The position numbers and the translations under genes were made by a program. DNA of 64,000 bases, from contig NC_083598.1 of the NCBI RefSeq assembly GCF_020882245.1, positions 31,409,858 to 31,473,857 on the forward strand, in the 5' to 3' direction. The first letter of the stretch is position 1, and every line of letters begins with the position of its first letter. The DNA comes from Rhopalosiphum padi. Taxonomy: Eukaryota > Arthropoda > Insecta > Hemiptera > Aphididae. Positions 26,481-37,480 of this stretch are shown piece after piece. The notes under the pieces were generated by a model that saw only the letters and a program-made list of their open reading frames with translations, was not told the origin of the DNA and did not search any database.

Positions 26481-29100
26481 TTAATTATTCCTATAAATAT
26501 ATATTATGTATATACACGCCGTCTGTTCGGGACGCTTGACGAGCAAAGTTCGGAAAATGTTTTGACGGTAACTTAATTATTTTTTAGGGTTGTGTTGAGC
26601 ACCGATAAGACTGTTGCTACCAGCCTAAAGTATCTGATTGTATAGCTCGCTGGATCAATAAACGATTATTTGGACGAGTAGTTTTCGTTTGATAAATGAA
26701 CTCAAGTTTTCAATTTATTTTCATATTTTAGCATACGAAAATTAATACAGCTATATGACCACTATCAATGTGACGGCTGAAATAGAAAAGTTGTATACAA
26801 TAAATCTATTATCAACACGTTTTAAAACAAAAACAAAAATATCTCAATAATATTCAAATAAGTTTTTAGTCATGTATTTTAAATAGATACAATTTTGTAA
26901 ACTGTATCATCTTTCAGAGTTAAAACAATAGTAATTGATTATTCTTGGTACTTAAATGATTTGTGATTAGTTAAACATACAATAATTATTATTTATTTTT
27001 CTTGTATGCGAGTATATCACCTATCAAAATATAATCGATCACCACATATTTTAAACATAAATAATTTGAGATAATATAGAATCATGAAATATAATATTTC
27101 AGACAAAATAAATTGAACTTAACAGTTAATTATATATATCGTACGGTCGGTACACCAAAGAGAAAGTTGTTAGAAATGGGGATACAGATTAGAATAAGTC
27201 TGTTCCACCGATAATAAAACAAAAGATGAGCTAAATAATTTCTGAAAGAATTTCAAACATTTTTAAAACGCACTCGGGTGTTATGCAAATTAATGTTTGT
27301 TTTCTTTTTTTTTTAAATTAAAAAAAAAACTTATCATTTAGTATGAATTGAATAATAATTTAATTAAAAATTTGATTTAATGGTATACCTATTATAATAA
27401 ATTTGATAGTAGATTTTATAATACATAACCATATCTTAAATTGAATAAGCAAACATTATTTACATGTCTACGTTAGGCACGTAAATTATAAATAATAATA
27501 TCTGGCTTTAAAATTGCGATCATCGCAAACTTAACTAACGACTGAATTAGGTATTAATAAAATATTTAAAGAAAAAAATATGATTATATTATTGGTTTGG
27601 TACAAATTTATTATAATATATTCAAATAAGAATATTACATTTTGTAAAATCTTTGTAGTCGGGCGATATGATGTAATGTAGGCAAAATGAGTACATTGTT
27701 GTGGACACATAATATAAAGGTCTTTAACTGCCTCATTAGTCATTAGTCTTATAATATACGTTGGAACATATTTTTTTGGTGATACAATATTATAAGTTGA
27801 CTTTGTCAAACTTCGTGATTAAAAATTATTTGTATTCAAGTGACATATTTTTGGCCATGAAAATGTAAATAGTTTCGTTTCATCATCAATCTGTGTTTTG
27901 CACATCAATAATAGGTATGTATGAGTGTTCAACTAAAATATATGACATAATATTTCTTTATTGGGTCGTTACTCGTCGAATATAGTAGTAAAGTTTACGA
28001 AACGATGAAACAGGTACATTTCAGTAATTTTAAAAATAAAATAAAAAATTTATTAAATTTTTTTTGAAATTATTGAAGTTGTTTAGTATTCTCTACAGTA
28101 TTCCGTGATTGGTATTATAATTAGTTAAGTATTAAATATTAATTATCTTAATCATGTCGATATATGATTATGGTTAAAGTAGTAAAGTGCTTTCGCTTGA
28201 TATGTTTCTTCAATAAATGATCAATTAACATGTCTTTTAAAATTGCATTAACGGTCATGATTATTGTACCACTGATATAAATATTCCTATGATTGAAAAA
28301 ATATATAAGTTTTATATGTTGTTGTAAAAGAAATTGAAAATTTTTTGTGGTTATAAATATCTAAAAAATAGTCCAAATATTTAATAAATTGTATTGTAAA
28401 TATAAAACGATAATATAAACATCTGGTGAAGATTTAAAATGTTCATTTTTGAGCTTTATCAAAAAAACATAATCGATTTTGTCGATGATTGGATTTTTGT
28501 AAAATTTTTCTTTTTCCTAAGTATAAAAATAAGTACCGTGAATTTTTAAGTTTGACTACTTTAGAATATAAACTAAATCTAACTTTATATCTAAAGTCAC
28601 CTTTATTTTTGAAAATCGAAGCATTTTATCGACAATTTATTGTGTAGTAATACATACACACACATATTAATTATATTATATTTAAATCGTATTCAATTTA
28701 CAAAGTATTTTAGTGAGTCATGGCTATAAACATATTTAAGTTACGTTAAATAATAATATTTAAAAGTTGTACAGTAGCTACATCACCAAGAAACCATAGA
28801 AAACATAGCTCTATTTATTTGTTCATACTTTTCTAAAATAGTAACATTGAAAAAACAGTTCGAGGACAAGAAGTGCGACTTTCGTACCGACACTGGTTAG
28901 ATAGACTGTGCTGCGTTGGTAGACACAGATTACAATATTAAAAATGAAAATACTGTTTTAGTGCGATTTAATGTTGGGGTTAAGCTTACATTACTTCGAT
29001 TGACGTAACATCACATAACACGACATGCACGGTTGACTTTTTAATGAGGGACGAACATTTTTGACAATTTCTTTTTTTTTATGTTTATAAACATAAAATT
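26481..29100. other. AT-rich stretch upstream of the THEG-type gene
   Basis: Mostly featureless AT-rich DNA. The minus-strand frame at 27531-27809 (about 92 codons) has no family signature. A short complex patch at 28855-29050 could include an untranslated or early exon of the gene at 29.5 kb: the plus frame from 28861 is open for about 13 codons up to a weak GT, which is too little to call. Confidence 0.35.
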
Positions 29101-29109
29101 CATAAAAGC

Positions 29110-29168
29110 GAAGGACAGCAGACTGGCCGAGTGGGAGAGAGTCAACGAATCAAAAATTGACGTCCTTC
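29110..29168 (+). other. tRNA-like hairpin without anticodon arm, or upstream exon
   Basis: gaaggac (29110-29116) and gtccttc (29162-29168) form a perfect 7-bp closing stem. Inside, tggccgagtgg is a perfect match to a tRNA A-box core, and gtcaa/ttgac (29141-29145 and 29157-29161) forms a 5-bp stem directly before the closing strand, like a T arm. The total is only 59 nt, there is no anticodon arm, and the B box is poor, so this is at best a truncated tRNA-derived relic. The same bases are open in the plus frame (DSRLAEWERVNE) and might instead be an upstream exon of the gene at 29.5 kb. Confidence 0.2.
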
Positions 29169-29514
29169 ATTAAAAACTGTTAGCTTAGCCGTGCAGCGGG
29201 ATTCGTGTTATTCATCGAGTCGTTTATGTGACGTCAAGCGTAGTAACTGAGCTTAACGCTAACACTAAGTCGTTAATATCATAGATTATACGTAAGGGTT
29301 GGTTAATAGAAAAAAACTTATACAGAAATATTTTAGTACATTCCAGACTATTGATATTTTTTATTCGATTTGCCGTTACTATTTTTTTTTTTACGTTAAA
29401 AACTTCCTTTTGAGCACGTCATCATATTATCTACGCAACGGTGTTAATATATAACAATATAATTTAACATCTTACAATATAATATATATAAATATTTTAC
29501 GTACTATTTTTAAG

Positions 29515-30055
29515 TGGTTCACGGGCCGCTTCCGTGGTCTGTAAGGCGTGTGAAAACTTCAGGTACTAAGACTCGAGTGATGCATGTACTGCCACACGCA
29601 AAAACAGGTGTGTCTAGTGTTGCTTTGAAGTATAATGCAACGGAACGCATTAAAAACTTGGCAAAACATCGTCTAATTCCAAAATCGGAAAAACAAACGT
29701 GCATCTCGATAAGCCTATGGGCACTTAAGTACAGAAAGTCACCATTCTTTTCTATGGTCAACAAAAGACCTAACGGTTTCAGTTAAAAACTCTAGTAATT
29801 CATATAACTTTTGTATTTTTTTTTCAAGGAAAGACACGAATATTTAAATAATATAATATTTCATGTGTTGTTCTCAAGAATAATGCAATAGACTGTGACT
29901 GTACACAGAAATTGGCTGAGTACCAGTTCATTGCAAACTTTGTTTTTGATGACGAACAGAAGTACTTCTCGGCTAAGTCGTTAGCGTTTACTTACAAGTC
30001 GTCGTTTCATATACAAAAACTTACCAAGCTTCGGATAAATGAAGTGAAAACGTGA
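29515..30055 (+). CDS. THEG-repeat (testis/sperm) protein, 3' part, two exons
   Basis: Two open segments in compatible phase. Exon A (29515-29781) follows an acceptor-like ctatttttaag. Exon B (29892-30055) follows an AG at 29890-29891 and ends at TGA. The 110-bp intron begins GTTAAA, a weak donor, and joining restores one frame of about 142 codons. The product has three THEG-type repeats: VALKYNATERIKNLAKHR and WALKYRKSPFFSMVNKR in exon A, and AFTYKSSFHIQKLTKLR in exon B. They fit the family pattern ALxYxAxxRIxxLAxPR. THEG proteins are sperm/testis-expressed and linked to microtubules; that role here is inference from family. No ATG is evident at the 5' end, so upstream exons are missing or lost. 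Repeats 2 and 3 diverge from consensus, so a decaying copy cannot be excluded. Confidence 0.6.
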
Positions 30056-30950
30056 TCGTCATTTTGAGCGCATTACATGTGTCTCAGGTTAGGTAAATAC
30101 AAATTGAAATATTAAATTATTTTTTTATTGTTGAACATATTGAACAGTAGAGCTTATCGTAATATATTAAACTTTGTATGTTTGAAATACATTGATAAGT
30201 CAATTATACTAAGTACAAGTTGTATAATATATAAACATTTATTAATTAAAATGTATTTTTTTTTTTTTTTTTTTATAAAGATTTCAATATGAAACAGTAT
30301 TATTAACTTAACAATTCTAATAATTTATATTTTATATATTATGTTATTTTTGTTTTATATATTAACAAATACACAATTGATAACTTTTGTAAATACTTTA
30401 TTTCCATGGTTTCTAGAAAATGGGATTTTTATACTTTAACACACACTAGGATCAACGATTTTATTAATGTAAGTATTATTATTAGAAAATCGTGTTAAAA
30501 CCATAATCATTATATTAAACTATTAAAGTATTAATTATAACAATTAAGTATTGTATAATATTATATAAAATTATCGTTATACTTTTTTATGACCTTAATA
30601 TCGTTCGCTAAGTTCTACGTAATAATAAGAATTATATTGATAAAAAAATGTATAGTATTGTTATAGATTTATGCTACAAATGTTGATCTGATTCAGTCGT
30701 ATTTGTCTTATTACATCGCTACAATAATATTATATTTTTGATTTCACGTTGATTGCTGCTGCTGAAAATTGATAGCTTATAAAAATATATTTATTATTTT
30801 AATTGATACATTATTTTTCCTTAACCAAAGTAATTGATTAGTCAATATTTCAAATATATGAAGTTAAATATACTACTATATCAAAAACTAGTTTTAAATA
30901 GCGTTTTCACTTTACACATCTACGATTTAGAAAGTTGTTGTATTCGGAGC
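30056..30950. other. AT-rich stretch after the THEG-type gene
   Basis: No gene seen. ATTAAA hexamers near 30112 and 30246 could serve as polyadenylation signals for the preceding gene, but such hexamers are frequent in this composition. A run of T lies near 30256-30275. Confidence 0.35.
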
Positions 30951-30954
30951 GACG

Positions 30955-31435
30955 GTGTGTAATAAGTACAAATGGATTTACCGAAAAAGTACTTGGGTTA
31001 ATTGATGTATGTACATTATCCAGATCAATTACATGCAAAAAACAAGTAGTTTGTGTTTCTTCAGTTCTAAAAAAAAGCGTTGGACTTTGTTGACCACGAT
31101 TTCTTAATAAAAAAAACTAGTGTGCTGTTGAGTTAAAAGTGTCAAACTAAGCTTATTCAATTCGTTTCTTACAAATGGTTAACATCAAAAATTTATTTAA
31201 TAATGAGTTACTTATAAAGTATTCTGTGTCTCAGAGTACAGCACTAGGTCTTTTACTATTTATTATTTACTTTAATGGACTTCTTAACCAAAATATTGAT
31301 GGAGAAATATTATATTTTGCAACGCTCTAATACAACCCATAGTTTCGTATGAAATTGTCCTGTAGGGTTCTAGACACCACATTAAATTCGTTGAAAAATG
31401 TGTTAATTCAGATATAAATTATAACTATTTGTAAA
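30955..31435 (+). mobile_element. decayed non-LTR retrotransposon, reverse transcriptase fragment
   Basis: Conserved reverse transcriptase blocks appear in order on the plus strand but in different frames. KALDFVDHDFLI (31074-31109) matches the catalytic KAFDxVDHxxLL block. VKSVKLSLFNSFLTNG follows (to about 31180). Then SVSQSTALGLLLFIIYFNGLL (31223-31285) corresponds to the SxPQGSxLGPLLFxIYxNDL block. LYFA at about 31316-31327 replaces the YADD catalytic motif, and KFVEKCVNSDINY continues to about 31435. Frameshifts, stops and loss of the aspartates show it is inactive. The family resembles jockey/CR1-like elements common in aphids; I cannot name the clade. The part before 31070 is a weaker match. 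Confidence 0.75.
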
Positions 31436-31696
31436 TATATTTTATAAATCGTTATGTTCATTTTTTCAACAAAAAAATATTAAAAATATTTAGAGCTGTA
31501 ATTAAAGTATTTTATACAATCAAACTTTTGTTAAATAAAACCGACTTGTGATACATTTTGAGATCCCCGATCTACGTTTACAGTGAAGTTAAAAATCGTA
31601 TAATTAGTCAGTAACTGAACGACAACGGCGGTGGTTCTTCTTTATTTTTAATTTAATATTTTATTTATGTCAACTGTGTTGACAGCTGGCAAAGTT

Positions 31697-31975
31697 TTAT
31701 TCCATCACATCCCATGCTGTTGTATATACCGCCTTCGTAATTTTTTCTGGGTGATTATTTTTTAAACGTTTCTTGACGGTCAGATAATAAATTAGACGAT
31801 TCTTTTGGATTGACAGCGTTAATGAACTTTCTGCACACAGTGACGACAGTTTCCACGGTTGAATGATGAATTTAGTATTTAGTATTATATTTTTTTCTCT
31901 TAACTGTCACCGAAAGACTCTCAAACAACTCTCCAGTAATTTTCTTGTTAAAACAATTGTCGAGCAAATTGAATT
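31697..31975 (-). pseudogene. coding-like remnant, unassigned
   Basis: On the minus strand two frames are unusually open. One runs with a single stop through ...KITGELFESLSVTV and then CRKFINAVNPKESSNLLSD to about 31760. Another is uninterrupted for about 65 codons and ends KITKAVYTTAWDVME at 31697. Composition is protein-like (charged and polar residues, few homopolymers), unlike the AT-driven frames around it. I recognise no family. It sits just downstream of the reverse transcriptase fossil but on the opposite strand, so it need not belong to it. Could be a decayed gene or chance. Confidence 0.2.
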
Positions 31976-32495
31976 ACTCAAAGTTTAAATAAAAATAAAA
32001 AGTTTTATGTTTAACATAAATATGCAACTTATGAAAATAACATTTTAAAGAAACGTCGGTTTTCTAAGAAAATATTTTCTTTTTTGCATTAGGATTATTT
32101 TTTTTAAGACTCGTACAATATAACATTTTATATATTAAAATTAACAGATATTTTAAACATGTAGTGATAATAATAATTACCTATTGGCAAAACAATGTAG
32201 ACGTTTTATGAATTTAAATGCACATTTGATATTTTGGTTTTAAAACTAAATATTTGTTTATATTTTGTTTTAAACACAGCTTTACACCTTTTTATACGTA
32301 CTGAAATAGTCTACAAAGTTATAAATCACGTGTAACGTGACTATAGTATTATATTCAAGAGTGTTATGATTTGAATACATATTACATCGGTCTATCGACA
32401 CGACTTGGCGATTATTGTTGTTGCGATATGTGTTTAAGTTAAAATAATAGGATTCCGTTACTTAAGATAGTTGGTATCCAATTATATCGAGACTT
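31976..32495. other. AT-rich stretch
   Basis: No gene or element recognised. Confidence 0.45.
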
Positions 32496-32595
32496 AGAAT
32501 AATATATTTGGCTAGTGTTTTCAAGGAATGCAGCAACGCTCGGATGTATATTATATTGTTTTGCCAAGACGATGGCGGTGGCGGCCACGTTGTCT

Positions 32596-32623
32596 TCGTC
32601 GTCGTCGTCGTCGTCGTCGTCGT
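32596..32623. repeat. (TCG)n microsatellite
   Basis: Uninterrupted TCG/CGT trinucleotide repeat of about 28 nt. Confidence 0.92.
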
Positions 32624-32660
32624 ATACGTCCCAATAAGACTTCCATACCATATATTATAC

Positions 32661-32680
32661 ATATATATATATATATATAT
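32661..32680. repeat. (AT)n microsatellite
   Basis: Uninterrupted AT repeat of 20 nt. Confidence 0.92.
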
Positions 32681-33441
32681 AACTTTTCAGAAAGGACCGC
32701 CACCGGTGGTGGGCGCATTGAATATTATATTACACACATTGTTGAACGATTCCAACTAAGGTCGTTAAAATCAACTGGCGGGTGCGGGGAGAGGCAGAGG
32801 GCCAATATCTTCATGCGTCATAATTCACGGTATTGGGTACAACTCGAAAGATATCTGATTTAAGGCGCAAAGTTTTGGGGGTGTGAGGAAGGCAAAACTG
32901 ATGCGAGCGAATTCCTGCGGCTGCCGGGCGGATATCTGTGCACCGCTCGGGTAGTGTATGGACCGGACGAGAGAAACTTAAACAATAATTTGTGCGAGTA
33001 CAGAGCACGGGGTGCTAAGATTTTAGCAAAACTGCTAGGCCAGGAGCGGGTAGGACCTTAATGGCTTTTAGTTGGGATTTAATATACATTTGTCATCCGA
33101 CGGGTACACGTCGATTTCTCCTCTCTCTTTTCCGTTTTGATCACGCGGCCCGATTACACCTTGCTTGACTCTTAACTCGGTAGCTCGGGCTCTCTCTCAC
33201 TCTTCGCTTCTCCGTCTCTCTCTTCCTCATACTTTTTTTGAAGGTTCCCGGTGCTGCTTAATGAGGTAGAACGTGAATTATGTGCAATCAAGGCTGTATC
33301 AGTTTCTTATCAGTTCCTGTAACAAAGTTTCACCGCCACAGTCTGCCATGATTTAGGTGTTACTGCCGTAATTAGCACTCAGTTAAAAAAAAAATTACAT
33401 CTACCTCACAAGAGCGCACTTCGAAAAGGTGTATCAGCAAA

Positions 33442-33493
33442 ATGATTTATCGGAATCGTAAATCGTTGAGCAGAAACAAACAATATTGGAAAG
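33442..33493 (+). other. possible short first coding exon with strong donor
   Basis: An ATG in good context (agcaaaATG) opens 17 codons, MIYRNRKSLSRNKQYWK, ending at AAG followed by GTATGT, a near-ideal splice donor. The frame is also open upstream to about 33380. No downstream partner exon was found. If the donor is ignored the frame reads on through a poly-T run for a total of about 53 codons. No family recognised. Possible first exon, or chance. Confidence 0.18.
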
Positions 33494-35180
33494 GTATGTT
33501 TTTTTTTTTACTTTCACGCGTTTATTTATTCACAGCAGCCGCCCCAAATCCAGATATTTTACAAATAACATATGGCACGATTTTTAATGAAATAAAATAA
33601 AGTGTACAATGTTGATTGAACGGCATAAATAAATGAAAATAGTTTCGACGAAGAAAATATTATCTGGATAACATTAACACTATAGTGAACACGTGAGCCG
33701 ATTGGCGAGTGTTAAGCGTCACAAGAATATTGTATTTTGTTACTGACTGGTCAGTTTGCAGGTCGTAATCCTCGATGTCAACAACGCTACATAAATCATA
33801 TTAATTTAAAATCACATTTTAATCAGTTAATAATGTTATTTTATGAATACATTAAATGATATAAAACCGCCATATATGGTCCTTGAATATTTTATGTGGA
33901 ATTATTATATTGTGTTTGGCTGTTTGTCGCATTAAATATAATTAATATATTGTTACAAATAATTAAACAATAATTTATGTATATTAAATTATATATAAAA
34001 ATGTTTAATTAAATAAATTCCTTAAAAATCAAATTTATTATAGACTTATGTCGGGAAAACAAATTTAATTTAAAAAGTATAATGAAATATTTTATTAAAT
34101 AAAAATATGTTAGTGCATATTTTAAATAATAATAAAATATATCACGGCGTTTTGGATATACTATTTAGCTACTCAGCGGTCGAGGATCAGTTTTTCCAGT
34201 ATTTCAATAAGTATAATAATAATATAGTATGTAGTTTATTATATTTTCAAATAGTTTCATAGTATGGTATTTGTTGTAAACATGGTATCAAGTGCAATTT
34301 AACTACATATATTATATAAAAATATGTCTATAATGACTAATTGTCATTTTAAGAACCTTAACATTAAAGAATTAACAATAAAAGTTATTGTTCTAAGTGC
34401 AAAAATATAAATTGATAAATACACATTTGTTAAATGGTTTTAGTAAAACCTTCATAACTGTATTTCATTGTACTAAATATTATTAGAAAAAGTTTGTGTA
34501 TTAGATTCATTATTAGAACTATTATTTATTATTATTTTTTACAGTATATTATGTTCTGGTACCAGTGGCACCTTTTTTTTACCAAGATACATATTGCATT
34601 AAATTGATGTATTCCTGGAAGATTTTTAAAACATCTACTTATTGTTATTTAAAAAAATATAAAGTCGAGCCTAATTTTTAATTTATTTATAGTAATAATA
34701 ATATTTATTTATTTGCAAATAATATATTTTTGTAGTAAAAGACTAAATTAATAAATTTACTCTCTATTAATTTGTCATGTATATTTAGTATTTACATACT
34801 GTATTTAAACCGTGACTATTCAATGTTATAAAATAATTAATGATATTGTTTAAGACTTTTCCATTATACAATACTGTACTATTGTTTTCTATGACCATGT
34901 ATTAACTGATATGATTAATTTCAAATAAATCGTAAAAATAAATGAATAATTAAATAACTTGTTATCGTGTAAGTCTTTATGTTTGTGTTTGTGCAGATTG
35001 TGCGTTATGTTATAAGTTATATCGTGTAAATATTTTATTATAATTTATATGATTAGTATAATTAGTCATGCATCCTTGAGATATTTTTATTTTTACGTAT
35101 AGAGGACGAAATAAATTCAAACTCGTAAAACCGACTAAAATCGATGAGAAACTATGAACTGATAAGCTTAAGAAATTCGC
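33494..35180. other. AT-rich stretch
   Basis: A small complex patch at 33600-33800 contains the near-perfect palindrome actgactggtcagt (33742-33755). The rest is AT-rich with no gene. Confidence 0.4.
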
Positions 35181-35596
35181 TTTTGTGTGATATTTCATCG
35201 TGTGCAAAACTATCCATACGAATATCCACGGCTCAATTTAAACGTTGTCGGACAGACGATCGAAAGACAAAGTTTAAAACCGGTTGTGGTTGTAACCGTG
35301 AAACTGGACGGTGAAAGTATACGTGTATATACAGTGTGCACGTTACATATACAAACAGACGCACTTTTAAGTATATATATATAACCGTAGAGTAAGTAGC
35401 GGCGGTAGAGGAGAAATGGCGGTCGGTGGAGGTGGCGGCAATGGAGTCGGCGGCGGTAGATATAACCGTCTAATGTTCGGTACTGTACAGTCGATTTCCA
35501 TGCAAAACAACCGTTGCGCGGACACACGGCCATAACAATAATAATAATTTCGCGCGTACACATGCACACACCGCGTCCGACTGGACATTACGCGAG

Positions 35597-35645
35597 CACA
35601 CATGCACACGACGCACACACACACACATGCACACGACGCACACAC

Positions 35646-35692
<47 letters not shown>
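35597..35692. repeat. compound (CA)n microsatellite with internal duplication
   Basis: A CA-rich tract in which a unit containing catgcacacgacg plus a CA run is repeated twice, followed by a long perfect CA repeat and a short TA tail at about 35687-35693. Confidence 0.88.
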
Positions 35693-35694
<2 letters not shown>

Positions 35695-36095
35695 AGCGCC
35701 GCACACGACGTGCCCACTGGAAAAGGTCCTGGGCAAAATAACCATAACAATATTCAGGCGTTAAATTTAATAAAGGATTCAAACAAAAGTCATTAATTAC
35801 GATAATGCGTTCTGGCGCTCCGCGTAGAAGGGATTATGTCCCCGGTATACGGCCAACAACAGAACTAAGGGACCGCCGCCGTTTATGATATCTACATCAT
35901 TTTAGTTTAAAACCATTATCTCAATGTGTTGCTACGCTCGCGAGAGAACCGCGGGGCCTCTTATACACATATACACGGCGAGATCATCTCTCTGTCTCTC
36001 TCTGTCTCTCTTCTGAGTATACGTACATATACATATGTGTGTGTGTGTGCAATATATACGCACATTATACACCCCATTCCGCAGCCATCGAGACC

Positions 36096-36161
36096 CGTCT
36101 CTCTCTCGCCCTGTCTGTCTGTATCTCTCCGTTTCTCTCTCTGCCTCTCTCTCTCTCTCCC
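36096..36161. repeat. polypyrimidine (CT)n-type tract
   Basis: Imperfect CTCT repeat with almost no purines on the plus strand. A second shorter tract lies at 35985-36015. On the minus strand it reads as GAGAG repeats. Confidence 0.85.
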
Positions 36162-36700
36162 CGATAATATGTGTCCGAAAATCCTCTTCCGGTGCTGCGG
36201 AGGAATCAAAACGAAACGTTGCGCGCACCGGCTTAACGGCGATTACCATAAACACGATCCCATACACGGGGCCCCGGCGCGGTTAACAATGTTTATTCAG
36301 ACCGTTTATAGGTGTCGTGTGACGCGTACTCGCACACACTCGGGCGAGGGGGACGCGCATTAACGGCACGGCACCGTATAGCACCTGTTTCGCGACGACT
36401 ATATACACGTATATTATGCGTACGCGCGGCCATTTGGTGGGATTTAATTTTAATCGTTACGTGACTATTATAATTCACATTAGGTCGGGCGCGAGGTATC
36501 GCCGGCCCGGAGAAAAGACATCGCAGTGCTTCGCCGCCCCGCACACACGTCTACGATGTACTCGCGCGGATCTAGCGGGGCGCAAACGACTGCCGCCGCA
36601 GTTTTATCGTTATTATTATTTAGCTGCAACCGACCTACCCTGCCGGGTATCCCATTACACGGTTTTATATATATCATTACGCGCACGCACTCGTCGTATA

Positions 36701-36743
36701 ATTATTATTATTATTATTATTATTATTATCATCATCATCATCA
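36701..36743. repeat. (ATT)n-(ATC)n compound microsatellite
   Basis: ATT repeat to about 36729 running directly into ATC units. Confidence 0.92.
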
Positions 36744-37015
36744 TTATTACGACTATCATTATTGTACGTTATTGCCGTCGTACAAAAACTAGCGCACGTC
36801 GTCGTCGTCGTTTTACGCGTTTTCCTCTAACTGTCGGTCGGTATAATTATATATTCGGTCAGAGAAGACATCGACAAACGTACAAAACGAAGACAGTCAA
36901 TCGCAACGTACGAGGAGCATTTATAGTTAGTAACAAAATATGGATTCCTGTACTAGAGCTGCACAAACTTGAAACTATACGTTCTTCAGTTAGCTATACG
37001 TATATGTCAGACTGA

Positions 37016-37480
37016 GACGATTTTTTAAAATCGTGAGATACGATAAGATAACGCGATTACACTGGTAACATTTTTTTGAGACTTGGATTATAAAGTTGAA
37101 AAATGATTTATGTTTTTACGAGTAAGGAAATCATCATAAAATCGATGTAATAATCATAAATAATAATTACTTAATTAATATTTATGAATATATTATAATA
37201 TAATACGTTATCGCTTATGACATAATCTAATTAATTTCATTAATGTACACAAATTGCCTGACTATTAAAAATAATGATGTAAGTCGTGTGTCGCATCAAT
37301 TCAATATTATCTATGCGTACGACATATATAGATTATAAGGCTTAAAAATATTTATCTAATGAAAGGGACCATTCTATCGGATAAAACCAATTAATATGAG
37401 ACAAAACGTTTTTTAATTCGGTGAGACTAATTTTTTTTAACGCGTCTTCGTTAAACCGCTTAAAAAGCGTATTAAAACGT
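37016..37480. other. AT-rich gap inside block E
   Basis: AT-rich spacer with no recognised feature. Confidence 0.45.

Larger units (their letters stand above)
32496..33441. promoter_or_regulatory. GC-rich block D, promoter- or enhancer-like
   Basis: Begins with CGT and TA repeats. From about 32760 it is complex, CpG-containing DNA without credible frames. A CT-rich polypyrimidine tract (about 33115-33232) is rich in GAGAG/CTCTC, the binding sequence of GAGA-type factors in insects. It is followed by a dense AT/GC-mixed segment (33255-33385) with AACAAAG (33321-33327, TCF-like), TAATTAG and TTAATGA sites. This leads into a possible ATG with a strong splice donor at 33442-33495. The arrangement suits a promoter with a first exon, but no start site can be shown. 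Confidence 0.3.
35181..37015. other. GC-rich block E1 with CA, CT and ATT repeats
   Basis: GC-richer block. Its frames (35367-35796, 35926-36363, 36416-37015 and their opposites) are created by CA/GT (T/H, V/C runs), CT/GA and ATT (I or Y runs) repeats, so no coding gene is called. Between repeats, 35170-35520 and 36170-36300 are complex, CpG-containing and could be regulatory. Confidence 0.35.

Noticed and set aside
29904..29960. tRNA A-box-like ggctgag within exon B of the THEG-type gene
   Set aside because: No B box or closing stem at the right distance; the sequence is better explained as THEG-type coding.
33262..33408. let-7-like seed tgaggtag and its complement ctacctca 130 bp apart
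   Set aside because: Only the 8-mer matches; bases after the seed differ from let-7 and the two copies do not form a precursor-sized hairpin.
35367..35796. Several cysteine/valine- and histidine/threonine-rich frames
   Set aside because: All are translations of the CA/GT microsatellite in different frames.
36416..37015. 199-codon plus-strand frame
   Set aside because: It passes through the ATT/ATC repeat as poly-isoleucine; the remainder is not recognisable and opposite-strand frames overlap.
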